Of a DNA stretch of 18,248 bases, positions 6,185 through 12,582 are shown piece by piece (position 1 is the stretch's first letter; every line of letters begins with the position of its first letter). The notes under the pieces were generated by a model. That model did no database searches. It was not told the origin of the DNA and saw only the letters and a list, made by a program, of their open reading frames with translations. The DNA comes from Pseudomonadota bacterium (GTDB taxonomy: Bacteria > Pseudomonadota > Alphaproteobacteria > Rhizobiales > Xanthobacteraceae): positions 1-18,248 of the forward strand of contig JAEYAU010000058.1 in NCBI GenBank assembly GCA_023404705.1, given 5' to 3'. A program made the translations under genes and the position numbers.

Positions 6185-7597
6185 CTACAGCGACTTGCCG
6201 ATCTCCTCGGTCATCTTCTTCGCGTCGCCGAGCAGCATCATCGTGTTCTCGCGATAGAACAGCGGATTGTCGATGCCGGCATAGCCGGAGGCGAGCGAGC
6301 GCTTGTTGAACATCACGGTGCCGGCCTTCCAGACCTGCAGCACGGGCATGCCGTAGATCGGCGAGGTCGGATCCTCCTCGGCGGCCGGGTTGGTGACATC
6401 GTTCGCGCCGATCACATAGGCGACGTCCGCCTGCGCGAACTCGGAGTTGATGTCCTCGAGCTCGAATACCTCGTCGTAGGGCACGTTCGCCTCGGCGAGC
6501 AGCACGTTCATGTGGCCCGGCATGCGGCCCGCGACCGGATGGATCGCGTATTTCACCTCGACGCCCTCGGCCTTGAGCTTGTCGCCCATCTCGCGCAGCG
6601 CGTGCTGCGCCTGCGCGACCGCCATGCCGTAACCCGGCACGATGATGACCTTGCCGGCGTTCTTCATGATGTAGGCGGCGTCGTCCGCCGAGCCGAGCTT
6701 CACGGGCTTCTGCTCGCCCGCAGCGCCCGCCGGGCCCGCGACCTCGCCGCCGAAGCCGCCGAGGATCACCGAGATGAACGAGCGGTTCATCCCCTTGCAC
6801 ATGATGTAGGAGAGGATCGCGCCCGAGGAGCCGACCAGCGCGCCCGTGATGATCAGCGCCGAATTGCCCAGCGTGAAGCCGATGCCGGCCGCGGCCCAGC
6901 CCGAATAGGAGTTGAGCATCGAGATCACGACCGGCATGTCGGCGCCGCCGATCGGGATGATGATCAGCACGCCGAACAGGAAGGCCGCGAGGGTGAGCAG
7001 CCAGAACGCCGTGTAGCTCTCCGCCCGCACGAACCAGACGCAGAGCAGGATCATGCCGATGAACAGCGCCAGGTTCACGACATGGCGCATCGGCAGCAGG
7101 ATCGGCGCGCCGCTCATACGGGCCGAGAGCTTGAGGAACGCGATCACCGAGCCCGTGAAGGTCATGGCGCCGATGGCGACGCCGATCGCCATCTCGACCA
7201 GGCTCGCCTTCTTGATGCTGCCGACCGTGCCGATGTCGAAGGCGAGCGGCGCATAGAGCGCGCCGGCCGCCACCAGCACCGCGGCCATGCCGACCAGCGA
7301 ATGGAACGCCGCGACCAGCTCCGGCATCGCGGTCATCGGCACGCGCCGCGCGATCACGGCGCCGGCGCCGCCGCCGATCGCGAGACCGACGATGACGAGC
7401 AGCCAGGAGAAGACGCCGGCCGGCGGATGCGAGGCAAGCGTGGTGACGATGGCGATCGCCATGCCGACCATGCCGTAGATGTTGCCCTGCCGGCTGGTCT
7501 CAGGGCTCGAGAGCCCGCGCAGCGCCAGGATGAACAGCACGCCCGAGACGAGATAGAGCAGCGCGACGGTGCTGGGATTGAAGAATTCAGCCCACAT
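6185..7597 (-). CDS. pntB: NAD(P) transhydrogenase subunit beta
   Basis: A 470-residue subunit of the inner-membrane transhydrogenase, which uses proton entry to drive NADH + NADP+ to NAD+ + NADPH. The first ~265 residues hold the membrane domain II helices. His99 (FHSLVGMAAVLV) corresponds to the conserved channel histidine, and Asp220 sits in GGADMPVVISMLNSYSGWAAA. The C-terminal NADP(H)-binding domain III shows PGYGMAVAQAQ (321-331), HPVAGRMPGHMNVLLAEA, GANDVTNPA and GYAGIDNPLF (438-447), with GDAKKM near the end. The ATG at 7597 was chosen, with GAGAG upstream. A GTG at 7609 overlapping the pntAB stop (GTGA) would add four residues and is possible. It is the last gene of the operon, ending next to the REP-like element. 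Confidence 0.97.
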   Translation of the reverse strand: MWAEFFNPSTVALLYLVSGVLFILALRGLSSPETSRQGNIYGMVGMAIAIVTTLASHPPAGVFSWLLVIVGLAIGGGAGAVIARRVPMTAMPELVAAFHSLVGMAAVLVAAGALYAPLAFDIGTVGSIKKASLVEMAIGVAIGAMTFTGSVIAFLKLSARMSGAPILLPMRHVVNLALFIGMILLCVWFVRAESYTAFWLLTLAAFLFGVLIIIPIGGADMPVVISMLNSYSGWAAAGIGFTLGNSALIITGALVGSSGAILSYIMCKGMNRSFISVILGGFGGEVAGPAGAAGEQKPVKLGSADDAAYIMKNAGKVIIVPGYGMAVAQAQHALREMGDKLKAEGVEVKYAIHPVAGRMPGHMNVLLAEANVPYDEVFELEDINSEFAQADVAYVIGANDVTNPAAEEDPTSPIYGMPVLQVWKAGTVMFNKRSLASGYAGIDNPLFYRENTMMLLGDAKKMTEEIGKSL

Positions 7598-7605
7598 GAT
7601 CGCTC

Positions 7606-8049
7606 TCACTTCTTTTTCTTGTACATGGCGAGCATGCGCTGGGTGACGAGAAAGCCGCCGAAGATGTTCACGGAGGCGAGGATCAGGGCGATGAAGCCGA
7701 GCACCTTGGCCCAGATCGGGCCGAAATCCGAAGAGATGATCGAGACGCTGACCGCGAGAAGCGCGCCGACCACGATCACCGAGGAGATCGCGTTCGTCAC
7801 CGACATCAGCGGCGTGTGCAGCGCCGGCGTCACCGACCAGACCACGTAGTAGCCGACGAACACCGCGAGCACGAAGATCGAGAGGCGGAAGACGAACGGG
7901 TCGATCACGGTTCCGGTCGCGGCGGGGCTCGCGGTCGCGACCAGCGCCGCGACGGCGTTCGCATAGGCCTCTGCATTCGCGGCCTGCTGTTTCGCAGCCG
8001 CAGCGGCGGCTTGTGCCGCTTCGACGGCTTCCTGGAGCGTCATCGCCAT
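7606..8049 (-). CDS. pntAB: NAD(P) transhydrogenase subunit alpha part 2 (membrane segment)
   Basis: A 147-residue protein carrying the membrane part of the alpha subunit, separate from the soluble part as in Rhodospirillum rubrum. The N-terminal ~45 residues are an Ala/Gln-rich helical stretch. Hydrophobic segments follow from about residue 52: LSIFVLAVFVGYYVVWSV, then VIVVGALLAVSVSI, then VLGFIALILASVNIFGGFLV. The family hallmark HTPLMSVTNAISS (78-90) and a basic tail (KKKK) are visible. The ATG at 8049 is preceded by GGAGA, and the gene begins 11 bp after the pntAA stop. Its stop lies just before pntB. It was easy to miss because its frame runs open through much of pntAA, and only the stretch from 8049 is the real gene. 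Confidence 0.95.
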   Translation of the reverse strand: MAMTLQEAVEAAQAAAAAAKQQAANAEAYANAVAALVATASPAATGTVIDPFVFRLSIFVLAVFVGYYVVWSVTPALHTPLMSVTNAISSVIVVGALLAVSVSIISSDFGPIWAKVLGFIALILASVNIFGGFLVTQRMLAMYKKKK

Positions 8050-8060
8050 GAGTGTCTCCG

Positions 8061-9203
8061 TCAGGCGGCTGATTTCGGCTGGAAGTTCGGATGGACGACC
8101 GCGCCGTCGCGGGTGAGCATCGTCGCCTTGACGATCTCGTCGTCCCATTTCACTGCGAGCGACTTGCTGGTCTTGTCGACCAGCGTCTCGATGAACGTAT
8201 AGAGGTTCTTGGCGTAGAGGCTCGACGATGTCGCCGCCAGGCGACCCGGCACGTTGAGGTGGCCGACGATCTTCACGCCGTTCACGTCGGCGACTTCGCC
8301 CGGCCGCGCGAGCTCGACATTGCCGCCGCGCTCCACCGCGAGATCGACGATCACCGAGCCCGGCTTCATGGAGCGCACCATGTCGGCCGAGATCAGCCGC
8401 GGCGCCGGCCGGCCCGGGATGAGCGCGGTCGTGATGACAATGTCCTGCTTCTTGATGTGCTCGGCGACCAGCGCGGCCTGCTTCGCCTGGTACTCTTTCG
8501 ACATTTCCTTGGCATAGCCGCCGGCGGTCTCGGCCTGCTTGAACTCCTCGTCCTCGACCGCGACGAACTTCGCGCCCAGGCTCTCGACCTGCTCCTTGGC
8601 GGCGGGCCGCACGTCGGTCGCCGTGACGATGGCGCCGAGCCGGCGCGCGGTGGCGATCGCTTGCAGGCCCGCGACGCCCGCGCCCATGACGAAGACCCGC
8701 GCCGCCGTCACGGTGCCGGCCGCCGTCATCATCATCGGCAGCGCGCGGCCGAACTCGGCGGCGCCGTCGATCACGGCGCGATAGCCCGCAAGGTTCGCCT
8801 GGCTCGAGAGCACGTCCATGCTCTGCGCGCGGGTGATGCGCGGCATCAGCTCCATCGCGAAGGCGGTGACATTGGCCTTGGCGAGCGCCGCCAGCGCGGC
8901 CTCGTTGCCATAAGGGTCCATGATCGCGATGACGAGCGCGCCCGGCTTGTAAGCCTCGGCTTCCACCGCGGTCGGGCGGCGCACCTTGAGCACCACGTCG
9001 GCCTCGCGCACCGCCTCGGCGGCGGTCGGCGCGATGGTTGCGCCCATGGCCTCGTAGTCGGCGTCGAGCACGCCGGACTTCACGCCGGCGCCGGTCTCGA
9101 TGACCACGTCGACGCCGAGCGCCTTCATCTTCTTGACGGTTTCGGGAGTCGCAGCGACGCGCGGTTCGCCCGCGTCGGTTTCGGCCGGAATCGCAACTTT
9201 CAT
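8061..9203 (-). CDS. pntAA: NAD(P) transhydrogenase subunit alpha part 1 (NAD(H)-binding)
   Basis: A 380-residue soluble domain I that binds NAD(H) on the cytoplasmic face; the R. rubrum protein is about the same length. It opens MKVAIPAETDAGEPRVAATP, as in the alanine dehydrogenase/transhydrogenase superfamily. The RQD loop is intact: Arg122, Gln127, Asp130 and Ser133 in the same spacing as in R. rubrum. The nucleotide fold is GAGVAGLQ (174-181), followed by ATARRLGAIVTATDVRP. The start at 9203 has a strong GGAGG six bases upstream; the frame runs open to 9455, but that part overlaps the coxIV gene. The operon order pntAA-pntAB-pntB with 11-bp or smaller gaps means one transcript. An 86-bp gap separates it from coxIV upstream. 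Confidence 0.97.
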   Translation of the reverse strand: MKVAIPAETDAGEPRVAATPETVKKMKALGVDVVIETGAGVKSGVLDADYEAMGATIAPTAAEAVREADVVLKVRRPTAVEAEAYKPGALVIAIMDPYGNEAALAALAKANVTAFAMELMPRITRAQSMDVLSSQANLAGYRAVIDGAAEFGRALPMMMTAAGTVTAARVFVMGAGVAGLQAIATARRLGAIVTATDVRPAAKEQVESLGAKFVAVEDEEFKQAETAGGYAKEMSKEYQAKQAALVAEHIKKQDIVITTALIPGRPAPRLISADMVRSMKPGSVIVDLAVERGGNVELARPGEVADVNGVKIVGHLNVPGRLAATSSSLYAKNLYTFIETLVDKTSKSLAVKWDDEIVKATMLTRDGAVVHPNFQPKSAA

Positions 9204-9244
9204 AGAGCCTCCGCGGCGGTCGGTCCCACCGTGGCGTTCGCCCC

Positions 9245-9264
9245 GGACGGGTCCCGGGCCGTCC
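9245..9264. repeat. GC-rich stem-loop between coxIV and pntAA
   Basis: Arms GGACGG (9245-9250) and CCGTCC (9259-9264) enclose an 8-nt loop in the 86-bp gap between coxIV and pntAA. It could moderate read-through from coxIV into the pnt genes or protect the coxIV message end. There is no U-tract, so it is not a clear terminator. Confidence 0.3.
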
Positions 9265-9289
9265 CGCCGTGGCGTCGCTTCGATTGAGG

Positions 9290-9442
9290 TCAGGTGAGGA
9301 AGTAGGCCATCCCAATGAGGAGAACGATAATGGCGCCACAGACCCACTTGGTCAGCGTGATGAACAAGCGGTAGGTCTTCTCGTGCTCGGCGTAATCGTT
9401 GCCTTCCGCCGTTGCGTACTGCACTTCGCCGTGGTCGGCCAT
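9290..9442 (-). CDS. aa3-type cytochrome c oxidase subunit IV, 50 residues
   Basis: A small one-helix membrane protein of the alphaproteobacterial aa3 oxidase (PF07835 type), which associates with the core subunits of the terminal oxidase. The N-terminal half is polar and acidic and contains the family-like stretch NDYAEHEKTYRLFITLTKW (about residues 18-36). One transmembrane helix follows (WVCGAIIVLLIGMAYFLT), and the protein ends at its membrane exit. The ATG at 9442 was chosen over the upstream start at 9526 because GGAGG lies seven bases before it and the length matches the family. It precedes pntAA on the same strand, an arrangement I recall from other alphaproteobacteria. The core oxidase genes are not in this window. 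It may be co-transcribed with pnt or have its own transcript. Confidence 0.9.
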   Translation of the reverse strand: MADHGEVQYATAEGNDYAEHEKTYRLFITLTKWVCGAIIVLLIGMAYFLT

Positions 9443-9577
9443 TCTTATCCTCCATCCAGATCGCCTTGCGCGGGAATTACCCCAATTGGCAGCCGGCCGC
9501 AACGGCGAGAGGCCCGCCGAAAGCATCTATCGCCAACTATGATCGGCTGAAAGGGCCCGTCGATCGGGCGAAACCGC

Positions 9578-10939
9578 TCAGGCGGCGTTCGCGAGGCCGA
9601 CCGCCGCCAGCGCCGCGGCCTGCCGCTCGGCCACGCGCGCGACCGCGAAGTCCTCGATCGCCTCGTTGAACAGACGGTGGAAATTGAGTCGGGCGTCGAG
9701 GTGCAGGAACACGCCGCCGAGGCCGATGGCGGCACGGTCCATGAACACGAACTCCCGCGGCACCGTGACGGGCCCGCGCTGCTTCAGGGCCTGATGCACC
9801 TGGAAGGCTTGGCGCCGGCCGTATTCGGCGGGCTTCACGCCGTCCGCGATTGTGCGCTCGCGGTCGTCGAGGAGCGGGCCGTAGATGAAGCGCGCCCAGA
9901 TGTTGAGTATGTCGATCAGCTCTGTGGTGAGTCGCTTGAAGCCCCAGGTCTCGTAGGCGTGCACCATGAGGTCGCGGTCCTCGCGCTGCAGGCCGTGATA
10001 GAGGTCGACCACCCCGCCGACGAAGCGCGCCGGAAAGATGCGGATGCAACCGTAGTCGAGCAGGTTGATGCCCGACGGCGCGCCGTCGCGCTCGAACACC
10101 GTGTAATTGCCGAGATGCGGATCGCCGTGGATGGTGCCGAAGCGGCTGAACGGGAACCACCAGGCCGTGAACATCGCGCTGGCGATCCGGTTGCGCGTCG
10201 CGAGGTCCGCGGTCTTGTGCTCGAGCAGCTTGCGGCCGTCGAGCCAATCGAGGGTCAGTAGACGACCGGTCGAGAGCTCGGGCCACACCTCCGGCACACG
10301 AATCGCGTCAGTGTCCGCGAGCATCGTCCGATAGAGCGCGACATGCTTCGCCTCGCGCTGATAGTCGAGCTCCTCGCGCACGCGCGCCGAGATCTCCTTG
10401 GCGATCTCGCTGGTGTCGATCACCGGATCCATCCGGCGATGGATCGCGAAGATCCACTCGAGCTGCTTGAGGTCGGCCTCCACGGCCGACTGCATGTCCG
10501 GATACTGGAGCTTGCACGCGAGCGGCTTGCCGTCGCGGCTGACCGCGCGGTGCACCTGGCCGAGCGAGGCGGCGGCCGACGGCTGATGCTCGAAGCTGTC
10601 GAACCGGCTCGACCAGCCGGCGCCGAGCTCAGCGGTCATGCGCCGCTTCACGAAGGCCCAGCCCATGGGCGGCGCCTCGCTCTGCAGCTTCTGCAGCTCG
10701 GCGACGTATTCGGGCGGCAGCGCGTCGGGGATCGTCGCCATCAGCTGGGCGACCTTCATGATCGGGCCCTTCAGCCCGCCCAGCGCCGCCGCCAGCTCGG
10801 CCGCGTTCTGCCCGCGGTCGAGTGTCATTCCGAAGAGCCGCGCGCCGGCAAATTTCGCGGCCACGCTGCCCACATTCGCCCCGACGCGCGCATAGCGCGC
10901 CGCGCGGGCCGAGAAGCGGTTGCGTTCGTCGTCGCTCAC
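9578..10939 (-). CDS. ABC1/UbiB/ADCK-family atypical kinase
   Basis: A 453-residue member of the ABC1 family of protein-kinase-like ATPases, which includes UbiB and the ADCK proteins linked to ubiquinone biosynthesis or lipid handling. Signatures are KVAQ (62-65; KxGQ in classical UbiB, here with Ala), the alanine-rich loop AAAS (122-125), Lys143 in ACKLQYP, the HGDPHLGNY catalytic segment (271-279) and DYG (295-297) in place of DFG. I see no C-terminal membrane helices like those of E. coli UbiB, so it fits the soluble clade and I do not name it ubiB. The GTG start at 10939 matches the usual N-terminus (SDDERNRF..ARYARVGxNVG) but has no good ribosome site. It overlaps the stop of a tiny 7-codon frame (10959-10936) as GTGA, which could couple translation. 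Confidence 0.9.
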   Translation of the reverse strand: MSDDERNRFSARAARYARVGANVGSVAAKFAGARLFGMTLDRGQNAAELAAALGGLKGPIMKVAQLMATIPDALPPEYVAELQKLQSEAPPMGWAFVKRRMTAELGAGWSSRFDSFEHQPSAAASLGQVHRAVSRDGKPLACKLQYPDMQSAVEADLKQLEWIFAIHRRMDPVIDTSEIAKEISARVREELDYQREAKHVALYRTMLADTDAIRVPEVWPELSTGRLLTLDWLDGRKLLEHKTADLATRNRIASAMFTAWWFPFSRFGTIHGDPHLGNYTVFERDGAPSGINLLDYGCIRIFPARFVGGVVDLYHGLQREDRDLMVHAYETWGFKRLTTELIDILNIWARFIYGPLLDDRERTIADGVKPAEYGRRQAFQVHQALKQRGPVTVPREFVFMDRAAIGLGGVFLHLDARLNFHRLFNEAIEDFAVARVAERQAAALAAVGLANAA

Positions 10940-11009
10940 GGGAGAACCAGGATGGTCATGCGGACATGAGATAGGGTCTTTGCGGCGGAACGCCAGCGAG
11001 CGCGCTGCT

Positions 11010-11396
11010 TCAAGATGCCGCCATGTTGTCGGCGATCCAGCGTGCGAGCACGGTCTCATCGATTTCGCCGGCAGCGAGCCCGCGGATCATCACGACAGCT
11101 TCGGGCTCACTGGCCGTGAGGGCGATATTATTCAGCGCCAGAAAGGTACCGAGCGTGAGCAGCGCTGTCCGCTTGTTTCCATCGACGAATGGATGGTTCT
11201 TGGCAATACCGAACGCGTAGGCCGCCGCAAGTTGAGCAAGATCCGCACCTTCGTATGCCCATCGATTCTTCGATCGATCGAGTGCGGACTCCAGAGCGCC
11301 TTGGTCTCGCAATCCCGGCGGTCCGCCATGCTCACGCAGCTGCCGCTCGTGGATGGCGATCACGAGCTCGTACGACAACCAAGTCGGCTCTCTCAC
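11010..11396 (-). CDS. doc: Toxin Doc (Fic-fold, death-on-curing family)
   Basis: A 128-residue toxin, about the size of phage P1 Doc. The Fic motif is HPFVDGNKRTA (68-78): His68 is the catalytic base position, and Lys75 stands where AMP-transferring Fic proteins have Gly. That change is the mark of Doc enzymes, which phosphorylate elongation factor EF-Tu and stop translation. The N-terminal helices (LSYELVIAIHERQLREHGG, then LRDQGALESALDR) are typical of the chromosomal Doc group. The GTG start overlaps the antitoxin stop (GTGA), so the two are translationally coupled. No residue of the motif is missing, so the toxin looks active. Its partner is an AbrB-type protein rather than Phd. Confidence 0.95.
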   Translation of the reverse strand: MREPTWLSYELVIAIHERQLREHGGPPGLRDQGALESALDRSKNRWAYEGADLAQLAAAYAFGIAKNHPFVDGNKRTALLTLGTFLALNNIALTASEPEAVVMIRGLAAGEIDETVLARWIADNMAAS

Positions 11397-11617
11397 TTCG
11401 CCAGCTCGGCAAGCGCGTTGCGATACTGCTTCATGAGCTTTTCGGCGGCTTCCATCCCTTTTTCAAAGGTGGGGTCGTAGGGACTGAGACGAACACTGCC
11501 GTCAGCCATTTCAGTGACGTAGAGGACATCGCCCTGCTCGAGCCGCATGCGCGCGAGAAAATCACGCGGCAGAATAAGACCCGTCGAATTGCCAATCTTC
11601 TTTACTTCCAGCTTCAT
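11393..11617 (-). CDS. AbrB/MazE-type antitoxin of the Doc toxin
   Basis: A 74-residue protein with an N-terminal swapped-hairpin AbrB/SpoVT DNA-binding domain: KLEVKKIGNSTGLILPRDFL (2-21), then a second strand set around LEQGDVLYVTEMADGSVRLS. The C-terminal part (about 47-74, rich in Glu, Lys and Ala) is likely a helix that binds and neutralises the toxin. The start at 11617 is chosen because the domain begins there; the frame reaches 11659, but that extra part is the operator palindrome translated. No strong ribosome site is seen. It should repress its own operon through the palindrome at 11633-11659. The local base composition is clearly AT-richer than in neighbouring genes, suggesting transfer. 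Confidence 0.92.
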   Translation of the reverse strand: MKLEVKKIGNSTGLILPRDFLARMRLEQGDVLYVTEMADGSVRLSPYDPTFEKGMEAAEKLMKQYRNALAELAK

Positions 11618-11632
11618 GAGCGTCGGTCCAAG

Positions 11633-11659
11633 GTGTGTTATACATTTTGTATAACACAC
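11633..11659 (-). promoter_or_regulatory. Operator/promoter palindrome of the toxin-antitoxin operon
   Basis: A perfect inverted repeat with 11-bp arms, GTGTGTTATAC (11633-11643) and GTATAACACAC (11649-11659), around the 5-bp spacer ATTTT. It ends 16 bp before the antitoxin ATG and is strikingly AT-rich here. TATAAC or TTATAC inside the arms can serve as a -10 element for the minus-strand operon, so antitoxin binding would block RNA polymerase. This is the expected layout for autorepression by an AbrB-fold antitoxin. Confidence 0.8.
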
Positions 11660-11690
11660 GGGAGGCTCACAGGGAAGACCTCGATGAGGC

Positions 11691-12581
11691 CTATCTCTTC
11701 GTGTCGAGAGCCGCGAATGCCGCCCGCACCTCCGCCGCGGTTGCTGGTTTCCCGCCGGCAGCGCGAACCAGCCGCACCGCCTCCTCGACCAGCTGCCGGT
11801 TGCTGGTCGTCGCGCCCCAGGGCAGATCTTCGAGCCCGACGCGGATGTGGCCGCCGCGCGCGACCGCGGGCGCGATCAGCCCACGGATATCGACGCCGAG
11901 GCCGGCGACCATCCAGGGCGCGTCGGGCGCCTCGTCGGCGAGCAGCGCCAGATGCGCGTCGAGATGCTTCTCCTTCGGCGGGAAGCCGAAGGTGAACTCC
12001 TCCGCGAACATGAATCGGTAGATCGGCGTCGGCACGCGCGGCATCGCCTTGGCGATCGCGGCGCCGAGCCGCGTGCAGCCCGGCTCGTAGATCGCATAGC
12101 TCGGCCGCACGCCGTGCTCGGCGCAGATGCGCATGCCTTCGTAGAAGTGCTCGTCCGGGTTCTGATAGACGAAGCCGGCGGCGCCGCGGGCGACCTCGTC
12201 GTAGCGCGTGAAATTCGTCGAGCCCGGATCGACGACGCCCCATTCGGCAAGCCCACGCTTCGCCAGCTCCTCGAGATGCGCGTAACGCTCCTTGGGCGTG
12301 CGCAGCTCGCCCGCATAGCCGGAGCCGGCAATCGGAATCGTCGGATAGACGATGGCGTCCACCTTGGCGCGGATGCCTTCGATGATCCGCGCATAGGTTT
12401 GCCACTCGTCGCGCTGCCGGCCGGTCGCGACGTCATAGGCGTGGAGATGCAGGATCGCGGCGCCCGCTTCCGCGGCCGCAATGCCGTCCGCAACGATCTC
12501 CTCGACCGCGATTGGGATCGTCGGCTGGCGGCCGCGGCCCCAGGCGCCGTTCAGCGCCGCCTCGATCCAGACCGCGCCCAT
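11691..12581 (-). CDS. BKACE-family beta-keto acid cleavage enzyme (DUF849)
   Basis: A 296-residue TIM-barrel enzyme of the family that includes 3-keto-5-aminohexanoate cleavage enzyme. Members cleave a beta-keto acid with acetyl-CoA to give acetoacetate and a new CoA ester, using a bound metal. The metal-binding HxH is present as HLHAYD (45-50), and the C-terminal signature RVGLED (247-252) is intact within GGHIRVGLEDLPWGATTSNRQLV. The usual HxHxRD pattern has Tyr where Arg is expected, and the next barrel strand reads VYPTIPIAGSG in place of the common TTGGG, so this is a divergent subfamily with an unknown substrate. The ATG starts 1 nt after the stop of the upstream peptidase gene, so they share a transcript. 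The toxin-antitoxin operon lies just downstream. Confidence 0.88.
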   Translation of the reverse strand: MGAVWIEAALNGAWGRGRQPTIPIAVEEIVADGIAAAEAGAAILHLHAYDVATGRQRDEWQTYARIIEGIRAKVDAIVYPTIPIAGSGYAGELRTPKERYAHLEELAKRGLAEWGVVDPGSTNFTRYDEVARGAAGFVYQNPDEHFYEGMRICAEHGVRPSYAIYEPGCTRLGAAIAKAMPRVPTPIYRFMFAEEFTFGFPPKEKHLDAHLALLADEAPDAPWMVAGLGVDIRGLIAPAVARGGHIRVGLEDLPWGATTSNRQLVEEAVRLVRAAGGKPATAAEVRAAFAALDTKR

Positions 12582-12582
12582 C

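Noticed and set aside
6074..7849. A 591-codon plus-strand frame over pntB and pntAB
   Set aside because: The product is Asp/Arg/His-rich shadow sequence opposite two certain genes.
8091..9287. A 398-codon plus-strand frame over pntAA
   Set aside because: Antisense shadow with biased composition; the pntAA frame has all catalytic motifs.
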